A stretch of 64,000 nucleotides of DNA, taken from assembly GCF_050219315.1 (NCBI RefSeq), contig NZ_CP116939.1, positions 1,736,001 to 1,800,000 on the forward strand. The letters run 5' to 3'. The notes under the pieces were generated by a model. It was not told the origin of the DNA. It searched no databases and was given only the letters and a program-made list of their open reading frames with translations. A program made the position numbers and the translations under genes. Shown here piece after piece: positions 18,428 through 27,922 of the stretch (position 1 is its first letter; each line of letters begins with the position of its first letter). This stretch comes from Megasphaera_A sueciensis (GTDB lineage: Bacteria; Bacillota; Negativicutes; Veillonellales; Megasphaeraceae).

Positions 18428-19234
18428 TTATAACAAACCAGCCTTTTTATAAAGTTCATAAAAATGATGAATCGGTCCATGTCCCTTGCCGATAGGTTCT
18501 GCATGCTTGATACCTTCAAACACAAAAGCCTTAGCTTTGCCTACTGCCGTTTCCAGTTCCATTCCATTTGCCAAATTAGCTGCAATAGCACTAGATAAAG
18601 AACATCCGGTACCATGTGTACTCGTACTTTCAATATGCTGGCTTCTAAAATAATGAAAACCATTTCCATCAAAAAATATATCCGTAGCATCAGATATACG
18701 ATGCCCGCCTTTGATCAAAACAGTTTTTGCCCCCATCGCCGCAATTATGCGGCAAGCTGTTTCCATATCAGAAAAATCATGTATCTCCTGCCCTGCCAAT
18801 ACTTCTGCCTCTGGAATATTCGGAGTCAAGACATCCGCCAACGGCACTAAAATGGTCTTAAGTACCTGTTCTGATTCTGGAGCTAATAACCGGTGTCCGC
18901 TAGTTGACACCATGACCGGATCAACAACAATAAAGGGTGGTTTATATTGTTTCAGCTTTTCACCAATAACACGAATTGTTTCGGGAACGCTTACCATTCC
19001 TATTTTTACAGCATCCACCACAATATCCTCAAACACCGCTTCCAGCTGCTCCGCAATCAAATTCGGCGTTATATCCATATAATCTATGACACCTTGTGTA
19101 TTTTGTGCAACTACTGCTGTAATAACATTCATACCATAGCATCCATGAGCACAAAACGTTTTTAAATCAGCTTGTGCTCCCGCTCCGCCGGAGGGATCAG
19201 TACCCGCTATGGATAAAAGATGTTTCATTACCAT
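18428..19234 (-). CDS. thiD: Hydroxymethylpyrimidine/phosphomethylpyrimidine kinase ThiD
   Basis: Ribokinase-fold kinase (268 aa) that phosphorylates HMP and HMP-P in thiamine synthesis. The N-terminus LSIAGTDPSGGAGAQADLKT forms the substrate site. The anion hole/catalytic segment STHGTGCSLSSA, with its Asp/Cys region, is intact, as is VVDPVMVSTSG. AAGGAGG is eight bases before the first ATG. No TPP riboswitch or other thi gene is nearby, so it may serve salvage of imported pyrimidine. Confidence 0.93.
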   Translation of the reverse strand: MVMKHLLSIAGTDPSGGAGAQADLKTFCAHGCYGMNVITAVVAQNTQGVIDYMDITPNLIAEQLEAVFEDIVVDAVKIGMVSVPETIRVIGEKLKQYKPPFIVVDPVMVSTSGHRLLAPESEQVLKTILVPLADVLTPNIPEAEVLAGQEIHDFSDMETACRIIAAMGAKTVLIKGGHRISDATDIFFDGNGFHYFRSQHIESTSTHGTGCSLSSAIAANLANGMELETAVGKAKAFVFEGIKHAEPIGKGHGPIHHFYELYKKAGLL

Positions 19235-19253
19235 TAGAAAATCCTCCTTGTAC

Positions 19254-19736
19254 CTATAAAATCAAAGCTGCTGCTTTTGGTTGTACATATAATAATAATT
19301 TACCGTGTCCCGTTGGTTTTAATGCCGGATCATATTCAAAAATAGCTATACTGCCTGTTCTAAAATCTATGGGCGTCCCCGTTATTTCCTTAGCCCAATG
19401 TCCCAAAAAAGGTTCATGCCCAACAACTAAAACAACATCATTTCTTTCTTTAATTAAAACTTCTTCATAAAAACTCCGCAAGTCTCCCACGGCAAGGGAC
19501 GGATGTATATCCATAGAAACAGCATGGATTGCCCGTCCCATAATTATCGCCGTTTCACGCGCCCGAACCAACGGGCTAGACCAAATACTCGTATTTCCCG
19601 CAGGCCACCAGCGCTTTACCAAAGAAGCCATAGTAGTTACGCGCTGCCGCCCATTTTCTGTTAAATGCCGTTGGCTATCATTACTGCCACGCTTAAATAT
19701 CTCTGCTTTGCCATGACGCATTAAACACAAAAACAT
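19254..19736 (-). CDS. sixA: SixA-type phosphohistidine phosphatase
   Basis: Histidine phosphatase superfamily member of 160 aa, the short SixA form. The phosphorylated His8 lies in MRHGKAE, with the supporting Arg in SSPLVRARETA and the second His in VGHEPFLG. SixA enzymes dephosphorylate phosphohistidine on signalling proteins or HPr-like partners; the partner here is unknown. It sits between arsR (25 bp) and thiD (19 bp) on the same strand. Confidence 0.85.
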   Translation of the reverse strand: MFLCLMRHGKAEIFKRGSNDSQRHLTENGRQRVTTMASLVKRWWPAGNTSIWSSPLVRARETAIIMGRAIHAVSMDIHPSLAVGDLRSFYEEVLIKERNDVVLVVGHEPFLGHWAKEITGTPIDFRTGSIAIFEYDPALKPTGHGKLLLYVQPKAAALIL

Positions 19737-19761
19737 AGTTTATTCCCCGCTTTTAGTATTA

Positions 19762-20121
19762 CTATTCAGCAACATGCTCTAACCCCACTGCCAAAAGAGT
19801 AAATACATGATTATCCGCTAATGAATACCAAATAACTTTACCGTCCCGTCGAAATTGTACTAACCGGGCATCCCGCAAAATCCGCAGTTGATGGGAAACC
19901 GCCGATTGCCCCATCCGAATCTGTTCAGCAATTTCACATACACACATTTCACCCTCCATTAACGCATGAAGTATGCGTAATCGTGTAGGATCCCCAAGCA
20001 CCTTAAATATTGCCGCTAACGGCTGTATATATTCCTTGGGAAGACTCGGCTGCGATACGGTTTTTTTTTCTAATTCCACAATGCCGCAATATTTCCCATG
20101 TGTATGTTCATGATTCACCAT
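19762..20121 (-). CDS. ArsR/SmtB-family metal-responsive repressor
   Basis: Winged-helix regulator of 119 aa. The HTH region LADPTRLRIL-like (LGDPTRLRIL), then SAVSHQLRILRDARLV, is diagnostic. CVCEIAEQ at the start of the recognition region matches the alpha3 metal site of SmtB/CadC relatives. The N-terminus is His/Cys-rich (NHEHTHGKYC), and DNHVFTLLAVGLEH gives an alpha5-type site, so a zinc or cadmium sensor is likely. No metal exporter is adjacent. It heads a group with sixA, thiD and a secreted protein and may mainly regulate itself. Confidence 0.88.
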   Translation of the reverse strand: MVNHEHTHGKYCGIVELEKKTVSQPSLPKEYIQPLAAIFKVLGDPTRLRILHALMEGEMCVCEIAEQIRMGQSAVSHQLRILRDARLVQFRRDGKVIWYSLADNHVFTLLAVGLEHVAE

Positions 20122-20397
20122 TATCGCCTCTATTTATTAAAAAATAATCATAAATATTCGCTGCTATCACGCAAATCCCCTCCAGTATTATTTTATTATA
20201 TCATAACTCTTTTCTAATATCCGTACCACTACGGATATTTTTATATTTTCTCATTAGTTTTTGTTGAATCTTCTGAATCTATCAATATATTTCAGATATA
20301 TTCCTTTCATTTTTCTTTCCCATAAAATATAAAATAATGGTATACTAATTATGGTTTATAATATTTATTAATTATTCCTTGAAAGGGGCTGACCTTT

Positions 20398-20922
20398 ATG
20401 AATGAAACGATTCAAACACTACTCACCCGCCGCAGCATCCGCAAGTACAAACCTGAACAAATAAAAGAAAAAGAATTGCAGGAAATCGTCAAAGCCGGAA
20501 CCTTTGCCGCTTCTGGCAAAGGACAGCAACCCGTTACCATCGTAGTAATTCAAAACCATGACCTAATTGCCAAATTATCCGCTATGAACGCCAAAATCTT
20601 GGGTACTAACAGTGATCCATTCTATGGAGCACCTACCATCTGCCTCGTATTGACAGATACAAAAAAATCCGTCAACGCCTGGTCCGACGGGTGTCTCGTC
20701 ATGGGTAATCTCATGAATGCTGCCGCAGCACTCGGCATTGGCTCCTGCTGGATCAATCGCGCTAAAGAAGAATTCGAATCTCCAGAAGGCAAGACACTGC
20801 TTAAAAAATGGGGACTTCCCGAACATCTCACAGCTGTTGGCCATTGCACCCTCGGTTACGCTGACTGCCCGCTTCCCGCCGCAGCCCCGCGCAAATCGGA
20901 TTTTGTAGTATATGTAAAATAA
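20398..20922 (+). CDS. Nitroreductase-family flavoprotein
   Basis: FMN-dependent oxidoreductase of 174 aa. The family opening TIQTLLTRRSIRKYKPEQI (FMN phosphate binding) and the GIGSCWINRA segment are present; the protein is typical in length for the short nitroreductase group. GAAAGGGG precedes the ATG. Monocistronic, with its own candidate terminator. The physiological substrate cannot be deduced. Confidence 0.9.
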   Translation: MNETIQTLLTRRSIRKYKPEQIKEKELQEIVKAGTFAASGKGQQPVTIVVIQNHDLIAKLSAMNAKILGTNSDPFYGAPTICLVLTDTKKSVNAWSDGCLVMGNLMNAAAALGIGSCWINRAKEEFESPEGKTLLKKWGLPEHLTAVGHCTLGYADCPLPAAAPRKSDFVVYVK

Positions 20923-20963
20923 AGCTATTACAACGAATGATAAAAAGCAAATATGTCACAACG

Positions 20964-21011
20964 GGTCCGTAACCAAGTCCCTTTTCATAAATGACCGGGT
21001 ACGGACCTTTT
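20964..21011 (+). terminator. Candidate terminator of the nitroreductase gene
   Basis: GGTCCGTA at 20964-20971 pairs with TACGGACC at 21000-21007 and is followed by TTTT. The 28-base loop is long, so strength is uncertain. It lies about 40 bases past the nitroreductase stop. Confidence 0.55.
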
Positions 21012-21058
21012 ATAATATCTGACATCATCTGATTTGCAATAAATTCTTAATGATTTAT

Positions 21059-22786
21059 CTACAAACAGCTCCAATCAGTCAAGTCAAAAAATGTTATCAA
21101 ATATACATCTCCGTTATTACGCATTCCCAAATAATGAGCCCGTGCATACATCAACATAGAATGTCCATCGTAATGAATGGAGTGATATGTAAATGAAACG
21201 GTTTCTTTCTTCCATTTAGCCTGTTCCAATGACCGCTGCACGATAATTTGATCGGCAGGTTGGATCGGATTCCATCCATCATTACTGGTTGATAGTGTAT
21301 GCCGCCCCCAAATTTGTGCATACCCATGATTAGCCCATAATAAAATTAATGTACTGTTTTTAAGTTCATATAAACCAATGCCATTAAGCAAATCAAGCAA
21401 TCCCATAATTTTTCTGTCATATGCCATTATTGTTTTGTAACAACTCATATTATAATCTGTATTGATAATCTCTTCCGATGCAGGCGGTGTATATTCATCC
21501 ATCAAATGCAGAAAATCCGATTCCGAAATCGGTTTCGAAAAATAATACCCTTGCCCTGTATTGCAACCTATATTTTTTAAATATTCACTCTGTGTCCTTG
21601 TTTCTACTCCTTCCATAACCGTTTCTAAATTCAACCATTGTGCCATACGAACAATACTTCCGATAATATCTCCAGCCCGCTGCGAGATATCCATCTGTCG
21701 AATAAACAACATATCAATCTTCAGTGTATCGACGGGAAGATTCATCAGCATATTCAATGATGAATACCCACTGCCAAAATCATCCATAAGAATATGAAAG
21801 CCCAGTTCTTTAAGCTGCATCAAAATAACATGCATTTGCCGTGGATCATCCATATAAACAGATTCAGTCACTTCCAATTCCAATACCCATGGTGGTAAGT
21901 CATACTTTTTCAGCAGTATAGTAAGTCGCTCGACAATATCCTGATGGTAAAAATCTACACGTGATACATTAACAGAAACTGGTACTATGGGACGCATGAC
22001 ATCTAGGCACTGCCGCTGATGTTGGCAAACAGTTTCCCAAATATATAGGTCAAGTAAAACAATCATACCATTTCGTTCAAAAAGCGGAATAAATTCGTTG
22101 GGGCGTACTGTCCCCAATTGAGGATGAAACCAACGGACTAAGGCTTCCGCGCGAGTAATTTGTTTCGTCGAAAAATCATACATAGGTTGATAAAATACTT
22201 GGAACTCGCCACTATCCAATGAATTTTTCATTGAAGCCGCCAGCATTTGGTCGCGCCGTATTTTATCCTGCATAATATTATCATATACAGCATACGGTTT
22301 ACTTCCGTTCGGAGTAACGGATTGGAGAGCCACGATAGCACAATCCGTCATTTCTTTGACCGTCATATTTTCATCGTTTACTTTATATATGCCAAAGGTA
22401 AAATTAACATTGATATTTAAATCCAGTTTTTCCAACACCGCTTGACAATAACCAATAAAAGATTGCATATGCAGCCGGCCTAATGGCATACATCCGACAA
22501 AATGATCCGAATGAAAACGTCCAAATACATCTCTGCCATGTGAATCTCTTTGCCAACGGCGGACAACTCCTCCTAGTGTTTTCAATACATAATCGCCGGC
22601 AGAGGTTCCAAAAAGCTCATTAACCAATTTAAATTTGACAATATTGCTGCAAACAACGATATATTCTTTCCGCTGATGAGTCGATAATACCTTTTCTGCT
22701 TGTGCAAAAAAATATTGCCGGCTGTAAAGTCCCGTCAACCCATCGTATTTTGCAAATTCTGCTTGTTCGATAACATCTTCCTTCAC
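21059..22786 (-). CDS. EAL-domain c-di-GMP phosphodiesterase with degenerate GGDEF
   Basis: Soluble signalling protein of about 575 aa. A GGDEF-like domain (about 10-165) has HSDHF in place of GGDEF, so cyclase activity is unlikely. The EAL domain (about 180-425) keeps its catalytic residues: EALVRW, NVSR, ELEVTES, DDFGSGYSS, the TLKID lysine and EGVET. A C-terminal domain of about 150 aa looks PAS-like. There is no membrane segment. I prefer the GTG at 22786 because TGGAG is eight bases upstream, while the ATG 24 bases earlier has no ribosome site. Nothing nearby suggests a specific target. Confidence 0.85.
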   Translation of the reverse strand: MKEDVIEQAEFAKYDGLTGLYSRQYFFAQAEKVLSTHQRKEYIVVCSNIVKFKLVNELFGTSAGDYVLKTLGGVVRRWQRDSHGRDVFGRFHSDHFVGCMPLGRLHMQSFIGYCQAVLEKLDLNINVNFTFGIYKVNDENMTVKEMTDCAIVALQSVTPNGSKPYAVYDNIMQDKIRRDQMLAASMKNSLDSGEFQVFYQPMYDFSTKQITRAEALVRWFHPQLGTVRPNEFIPLFERNGMIVLLDLYIWETVCQHQRQCLDVMRPIVPVSVNVSRVDFYHQDIVERLTILLKKYDLPPWVLELEVTESVYMDDPRQMHVILMQLKELGFHILMDDFGSGYSSLNMLMNLPVDTLKIDMLFIRQMDISQRAGDIIGSIVRMAQWLNLETVMEGVETRTQSEYLKNIGCNTGQGYYFSKPISESDFLHLMDEYTPPASEEIINTDYNMSCYKTIMAYDRKIMGLLDLLNGIGLYELKNSTLILLWANHGYAQIWGRHTLSTSNDGWNPIQPADQIIVQRSLEQAKWKKETVSFTYHSIHYDGHSMLMYARAHYLGMRNNGDVYLITFFDLTDWSCL

Positions 22787-22952
22787 AATACATTCTCCAT
22801 AAAAAAACATAATGAATATATCTGTTCCAGTAAAAAAACATCTTGTTTACTATGTCTATATAATCTACAGTTAACATTATATATGATGGAAAAACGTTTC
22901 GCAATTTGTTTATGTTTATTTATTTGTTTTTATTATATTCCGTATGTAATTT

Positions 22953-23687
22953 TTACATATTTCTTTGTGCAGATTTATATCCGCACAAAGCAAACAATGG
23001 CAATGTATCATATTGCATATTCTGTAAACAGTGTACCATAGAACGAATATCCGCACGATAGGAACAATTGACAAAACCGATACGCTGTAAACACTGTAAA
23101 TCCCACTGCGGGCGATTTTCCTGACTAATAGAAAGACCTTTTTTCAAGTTCTCACATTCCCACAATATTTTTTTATCTAACTTATGATGTACATTTTCTT
23201 TTTTTTCGGCTTCAGTTGCAAAATTGATAGCTCCGTAATTAGAGTCAAAATTCAGCATAATGCCACCTGGCTTAAGAACCCGCAGCCACTCTATATATGC
23301 GGCTGTTACATTTGGCAGATTCCACGTTAAATTCCGTGAAACAACTACTTCAAAAGTATTACTGGCAAAATCAAGCTGCTGCGCATTGCCACATTCAAAA
23401 TGGATGCTCATTTCATTCATCTGCGCCACTTGTTCTGCTTGCCGCAGCATTTCTTTTGATAAATCAATTCCCGTCACGCAATACCCGGATTGTGCCATAA
23501 GAATAGCCAGAAACCCAGTTCCTGTTCCTACATCAAGGACACTGATGTCCTTTTTTTTCGGTAAATAGGACGTTATGAAATTTTGCCAGGCCTGTGCGTC
23601 AGGCCCTGCCAATTCTACGCGCCGGGTATCACCAAACTCTTTACTGCGCGCATTCCAATAATTTTGTACTCGCTTATCAAGTTCCAT
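22953..23687 (-). CDS. Class I SAM-dependent methyltransferase
   Basis: A 244-aa Rossmann-fold methyltransferase. Motif I is LDVGTGTGFLAILM, followed by the acidic GIDLSKEML loop (motif II) and RVLKPGGIMLNFDSN. The N-terminus (YWNARSKEFG) resembles UbiE/small-molecule methyltransferases. It is divergent from a nickel/peptide-type ABC importer with a shared 142-bp promoter region, so it may act on a metal chelator or peptide handled by that importer. That link is inference from position only. Confidence 0.8.
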   Translation of the reverse strand: MELDKRVQNYWNARSKEFGDTRRVELAGPDAQAWQNFITSYLPKKKDISVLDVGTGTGFLAILMAQSGYCVTGIDLSKEMLRQAEQVAQMNEMSIHFECGNAQQLDFASNTFEVVVSRNLTWNLPNVTAAYIEWLRVLKPGGIMLNFDSNYGAINFATEAEKKENVHHKLDKKILWECENLKKGLSISQENRPQWDLQCLQRIGFVNCSYRADIRSMVHCLQNMQYDTLPLFALCGYKSAQRNM

Positions 23688-23714
23688 ACGGATTCTCCTT
23701 TAATTTTGTGTACT

Positions 23715-23742
23715 ATTATACAAGAAATTCTTCTTTTAACAA
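23715..23742 (-). promoter_or_regulatory. Promoter of the methyltransferase gene
   Basis: Minus strand: TTGTTA (23737-23742), 16 bases, TATAAT (23715-23720), 27 bases before the start codon. It is back to back with the importer promoter. Confidence 0.6.
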
Positions 23743-23761
23743 AATATATTTAAAACCGCCA

Positions 23762-23789
23762 TTGACATGAAGTCCCATCTATGTAATAT
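23762..23789 (+). promoter_or_regulatory. Promoter of the nickel/peptide-type ABC operon
   Basis: TTGACA at 23762-23767 followed by TAATAT at 23784-23789 (16-base spacer); TATGAT at 23787-23792 is an alternative -10. The first gene starts at 23830. No NikR-type GTATGA/TCATAC operator is visible. Confidence 0.55.
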
Positions 23790-23829
23790 GATAAAAGAAC
23801 ATGTTTTACATAAAGGAGTTTTTATAGCA

Positions 23830-24768
23830 ATGAAACATTACATACAAACCAGATTGCTCCATCTGATTCCCATACTTATAGGCATTACTTTTTTATCATT
23901 TGCTCTTATGCATACAGCCTCAACGGACACGGTCGATTTACTATATGAGCAAAACGGCGGTGCTTCTCCTGCCGCAATCACAGCTCATAAAATCGCACTT
24001 GGCTTAAATAAAGATTTTCTTGGTCAATACAGTGACTGGATTTGTAATATACTACAGGGAAATATGGGAACTTCATTTGTATCCGGGCAACCCGTATCAT
24101 CGGTCATTATAGAAAAAATTCCTTCTACAATTGAACTGATGGTTATCGCTGTATTAATCACACTTTTTATATCAATACCGTTAGGCATGATAACTGCTGT
24201 AAAAAAAGGAAGCTGGATAGATTATTTGATACGTTTTTCAGCTTTTACCGGCAATGCTTTGCCTGATTTCTTCATCGGATTGCTGCTTCTTTATTTTTTT
24301 GCTGTTAAAATACCTATTTTTTCTTTTTTCAGTACTGACAGCAATACGATTCCTATACTTCCAGCCCTGACACTGGCAATTGCAATGAGCGCTAAATATA
24401 CGCGGCAAATACGCGGTATTCTGCTGGAGGAACTGCACAAACCGTATATACAGGCAGCTCGCATACGGGGCATACCTTATTTCTATATTCTTACTCATTA
24501 TGTGTTGCGTTCTGTTTTATCTCCACTGCTAGCACTTTTGGGAGTATCTGTCGGTTCTCTGCTGGGCGGCGCCGCTATCGTTGAATCTATTTTCCTCTGG
24601 GACGGTATCGGAAAGCTTGCCGTAGATGCCATTGTTATGCGCGATTATCCTATTATTCAAGCCTATGTAATTTGGATGTCTCTTATCTACGTCCTTATTA
24701 ATTTAGCCGTCGATATACTTTGCTGTTTCATTGATCCCCGCATCACGATTCATGAGGAGGGGCATTAA
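23830..24768 (+). CDS. Nickel/peptide-type ABC permease 1 (NikB/DppB-like)
   Basis: Inner-membrane permease of 312 aa. The N-terminal segment RLLHLIPILIGITFLSFALM is characteristic of DppB/NikB. The coupling loop EELHKPYIQAARIRGIPYFYILTHYVL and the C-terminal ESIFLWDGIGKLAVDAI are present. The start at 23830 has AAGGAG about 12 bases upstream; upstream codons look untranslated. It is the first of five genes encoding a complete importer. The substrate could be Ni2+, a metal-chelator complex or peptides. Confidence 0.88.
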   Translation: MKHYIQTRLLHLIPILIGITFLSFALMHTASTDTVDLLYEQNGGASPAAITAHKIALGLNKDFLGQYSDWICNILQGNMGTSFVSGQPVSSVIIEKIPSTIELMVIAVLITLFISIPLGMITAVKKGSWIDYLIRFSAFTGNALPDFFIGLLLLYFFAVKIPIFSFFSTDSNTIPILPALTLAIAMSAKYTRQIRGILLEELHKPYIQAARIRGIPYFYILTHYVLRSVLSPLLALLGVSVGSLLGGAAIVESIFLWDGIGKLAVDAIVMRDYPIIQAYVIWMSLIYVLINLAVDILCCFIDPRITIHEEGH

Positions 24769-24769
24769 G

Positions 24770-25579
24770 ATGATACACACTGCTAAAAATCGTCGCTTTT
24801 TTGTTCTTTTGCTGCTGATTGCCGCCGGACTTATTTTTTCATTGACAGCCGAATATATTCTTCCTTTTGATGCTTATAATCAAAATTTATTGCAAGCGTT
24901 GCAGCCACCAAGTACGGCGCATCTGCTTGGTACTGATCGTTTTGGCAGAGATATGCTGGCTCGTACAATTGCTGGTGCTAAAATAACGGTATTTACCGCA
25001 CTGATGATAACCTTTCTAACAAGTTTTTTAGGCTCCCTTATCGGTCTGTTCTGCGGATATCATCGCAACCGCCTAGTCACAATTCTTTTACGTCTTACGG
25101 ATGTGTTTTTAGCTTTTCCATCTATGGTTTTTGCTATTGCCGCCGCCGGATTACTGGGTGGAGGTACGTTTAATGCAGCTGCGGCTATTATGCTTGTTTC
25201 CTGGCCGAAATACACCCGACTAGTACGTACACAAACACTACCTTTACGGCAGACGGAATACATAGAGGCCGCCAAAATGAGCGGATCCTCTTCTTGGCAA
25301 ATTATGTTCTTTCATATTTTGCCCGTCATTATCGGTCCCATTTGTATTACAGCAGCCCTCGATATCGGTACCATTATTACCGAAATTGCAGGTCTGTCAT
25401 TTTTAGGATTGGGAACTGCGCCTCCAGCCGCAGAATGGGGTTCAATGATGAGCGGAGCTCGTAATTTATTGCAAACAGCACCTTGGACTATTTTTGCTCC
25501 TGGTATTGCCATATTTATCACAGTTTCTTTATTTCAGCTATTTGCAGATTCTCTGCGTGATTTTTTTGATATCCATTAA
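24770..25579 (+). CDS. Nickel/peptide-type ABC permease 2 (NikC/DppC-like)
   Basis: Second permease, 269 aa. The periplasmic motif LLGTDRFGRDMLARTIAGAK near residue 55 is diagnostic for DppC/NikC. The coupling loop (EYIEAAKMSGSSSWQIMFFHILP) and GLSFLGLGTAPPAAEWGSMM near the C-terminus are also typical. It starts one base after the first permease stop, with GAGGGG upstream, so translation is coupled. Confidence 0.88.
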   Translation: MIHTAKNRRFFVLLLLIAAGLIFSLTAEYILPFDAYNQNLLQALQPPSTAHLLGTDRFGRDMLARTIAGAKITVFTALMITFLTSFLGSLIGLFCGYHRNRLVTILLRLTDVFLAFPSMVFAIAAAGLLGGGTFNAAAAIMLVSWPKYTRLVRTQTLPLRQTEYIEAAKMSGSSSWQIMFFHILPVIIGPICITAALDIGTIITEIAGLSFLGLGTAPPAAEWGSMMSGARNLLQTAPWTIFAPGIAIFITVSLFQLFADSLRDFFDIH

Positions 25580-25592
25580 GCGAGGTATTTAT

Positions 25593-27140
25593 ATGAACAA
25601 AAAAGCTATCTTTTTTACTGCCGCATTAGGAATTATGTTACTTCTATCTGGTTGCAGCCAAAATAATTCTGCGGCAACTTCCCACCACAGTGAAAAAATA
25701 TTTCACTACGGCACTATGGCATATGGAACAGCTATGCAGGATGCCGGAACAAATCCTCATGATACATATTGCGGCTGGAGTACTGTCCGATATGGCATTG
25801 GTGAAACATTATTCCGTTTCAACAAAGAAATGAAAATTGAACCCTGGTTAGCCGAATCTGCTAACCAACTAGATGATTATACGGTCAAAATTACCCTGCG
25901 CAATGATATCATGTTTTCTAACGGCAAAAAAGTAACCGGGGATGATGTAAAAGCATGTTTGGAAGATTTATTGAAAAAAAACGATCGTGCTCCGCATGAT
26001 TTGAAAATCAAAGAGATTATCGCAGACGGACAAACGGTAACCATTCAATCTTCTGAAAAAGTACCTGCTTTACTTCATTATCTGGCTGATCCCTACGCGG
26101 CAATCATTGACATGACAGCGGGAGAAAAAGACCGCATTGTCGTGGGTACGGGACCTTACGTCGCAGAAAAAGTAACAGACACAGAAATTGATTTAAAGAA
26201 AAACACTCATTATTGGGGAAAAGTGCAGCCAAAATTAGATAAGATTATTGTCCGCAGCATTACAGACGGGGATGCACTTTCAATGGCGATGCAAAGCGGG
26301 GAACTAGACGCTGCACAGGGTCTCCCTTATGCCAGTTTATCAAATTTCCAAGATACCAATAAATATAAAATCAGTTCTGCAGCGACCTCCCGTGTATATC
26401 AAGCACTCATAAATTACAGAACCCCGGTTCTTCAAAATGCCAACGTCCGCAAAGCTATTGCCATGGCAATTAATAAAGACCAATTTGTATCTGTACTATT
26501 AAATGGAAATGGCGTACCCGCCACCGGCGCCTTTCCTGACAATATGCCCTTCGGACGAGAGCTTAAGGCTGCACCGTATGATCCGGAAGCAGCACACCGT
26601 CTGTTAACACAAGCCGGTTACACAGAATGCGATGCTGACGGTTATGTATTAAAAAACGGGAAACCGCTGACACTGCGCTGGCTTACCTACACTTCCCGGC
26701 AGGAATTGCCTCTTCTCGCGGAATATGCACAATCAGCCTTAAAAGAAATTGGTATTAAGTTAGAGGTAAATGCTACCGATAATTATAAGGACTTCCTGAA
26801 ACGGAACGAATTCGATATATATGCCAAGGCCATTGTCACTGCTCCCACAGGAGATCCGGAATATTATTTTACCTCTAATGTCATGTCTGATTCACCTTAT
26901 AATAACGGAGCATATAATAATCCGGATGTAGACCACCTCTGTGATCAGCTGCGCAATACATTTAACACTAACAAGAGAAATGAATTAGCAGTCCAGATTC
27001 AGCAACATATTCTTGATGATAACGCGATTATTTACACCGCATTTTTAAAAATGTCTTTTGTTATGAAAAAAAATGTAACTGGATTAGAAGCACATCCCTC
27101 AGACTACTATGAAATAACTCCTGAATTAGATATAAAATAA
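25593..27140 (+). CDS. Family 5 solute-binding lipoprotein (NikA/CntA-like)
   Basis: Periplasmic/cell-surface binding protein of 515 aa. It starts at 25593 with a lipoprotein signal ending LLLSGCSQ. The mature protein has the SBP_bac_5 layout: LRNDIMFSNGKKVTGDDVK, GTGPYVAEKV, and NVRKAIAMAINKDQFV. The opening YGIGETLFRFNKEMKIEPWLAES is close to nickel- and opine-metallophore-binding members rather than general oligopeptide binders. It lies between the permease and ATPase genes, 13 and 16 bases from each. The metal preference is not readable. Confidence 0.82.
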   Translation: MNKKAIFFTAALGIMLLLSGCSQNNSAATSHHSEKIFHYGTMAYGTAMQDAGTNPHDTYCGWSTVRYGIGETLFRFNKEMKIEPWLAESANQLDDYTVKITLRNDIMFSNGKKVTGDDVKACLEDLLKKNDRAPHDLKIKEIIADGQTVTIQSSEKVPALLHYLADPYAAIIDMTAGEKDRIVVGTGPYVAEKVTDTEIDLKKNTHYWGKVQPKLDKIIVRSITDGDALSMAMQSGELDAAQGLPYASLSNFQDTNKYKISSAATSRVYQALINYRTPVLQNANVRKAIAMAINKDQFVSVLLNGNGVPATGAFPDNMPFGRELKAAPYDPEAAHRLLTQAGYTECDADGYVLKNGKPLTLRWLTYTSRQELPLLAEYAQSALKEIGIKLEVNATDNYKDFLKRNEFDIYAKAIVTAPTGDPEYYFTSNVMSDSPYNNGAYNNPDVDHLCDQLRNTFNTNKRNELAVQIQQHILDDNAIIYTAFLKMSFVMKKNVTGLEAHPSDYYEITPELDIK

Positions 27141-27156
27141 GGAAGTATACCTAACA

Positions 27157-27921
27157 ATGTCTACCATATTATCATTTCAAAACGTAACTGTCACTGATGG
27201 AAATAGAGTCTTATTAGATGCGCTCCGGTTTACTGTCTGTAAAGGAGAAATCCTTGTTATTGTCGGCGAGTCAGGAAGCGGCAAAACAACACTGCTAAAA
27301 GCTGCCAGCGGTATGATTTCACCTCCACTGCAGCTACTCGGTAAAGTTTGTTACAAGGGACGTGCATTGCAGCCATCCGACTGGCAAAAAGTATACGGGT
27401 ATGAATTATCGATACTGTTTCAAGATGCATTATCTTCTTTTTGTCCCGTACAAACCATCCAAACTCAATTATGGGACGCCGTACGCCTTACAGGGAACAT
27501 GAGTCATTCGGAATTTACGGGAATTGTAAAAGAACGTGCCGTAATGCTAGGACTTCCCGAGGAAAGTCTACACAAGTATCCGATTACGTTTTCCGGCGGC
27601 ATGATTCAAAGAGCGGAACTTTTATTCCCCCTTATTATGCCTCCTCATCTGCTGCTGGCAGATGAACCAACATCGGCTGTTGACAGTTTAACACAACAAA
27701 AAATCGCGGATGCACTACTGCGTCTGCGCCGTTATCACCAAACGGCGATTATCTTTGTTACACATGATATCCGTTTGGCTCGTTATATGGCAGACACACT
27801 GCTTGTTCTCAAGCAAGGTCATCTGATCGAATACGGCAAAGCCAGCAATGTGATCAAAAATCCGCAGCAACCGTATACAAAAGAGCTGTTGTTCTTGGCC
27901 GGAATACGAAAGGACTGCTAA
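27157..27921 (+). CDS. Nickel/peptide-type ABC ATPase 1 (NikD/DppD-like)
   Basis: ATP-binding subunit of 254 aa: Walker A VGESGSGKTT near residue 35, an FSGGMIQRAEL signature, Walker B LLADEPTSAVD and the H-loop VTHDI. The ABC signature reads FSGGMIQ rather than LSGGQ, usual for NikD/DppD. A short C-terminal extension ends QPYTKELLFLAGIRKDC; there is no classical Fe-S loop. It is separated from the second ATPase by one base. Confidence 0.88.
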   Translation: MSTILSFQNVTVTDGNRVLLDALRFTVCKGEILVIVGESGSGKTTLLKAASGMISPPLQLLGKVCYKGRALQPSDWQKVYGYELSILFQDALSSFCPVQTIQTQLWDAVRLTGNMSHSEFTGIVKERAVMLGLPEESLHKYPITFSGGMIQRAELLFPLIMPPHLLLADEPTSAVDSLTQQKIADALLRLRRYHQTAIIFVTHDIRLARYMADTLLVLKQGHLIEYGKASNVIKNPQQPYTKELLFLAGIRKDC

Positions 27922-27922
27922 T

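Noticed and set aside
19235..19253. TPP riboswitch before thiD
   Set aside because: The gap upstream is only 19 bases and no TPP-aptamer motifs are seen.
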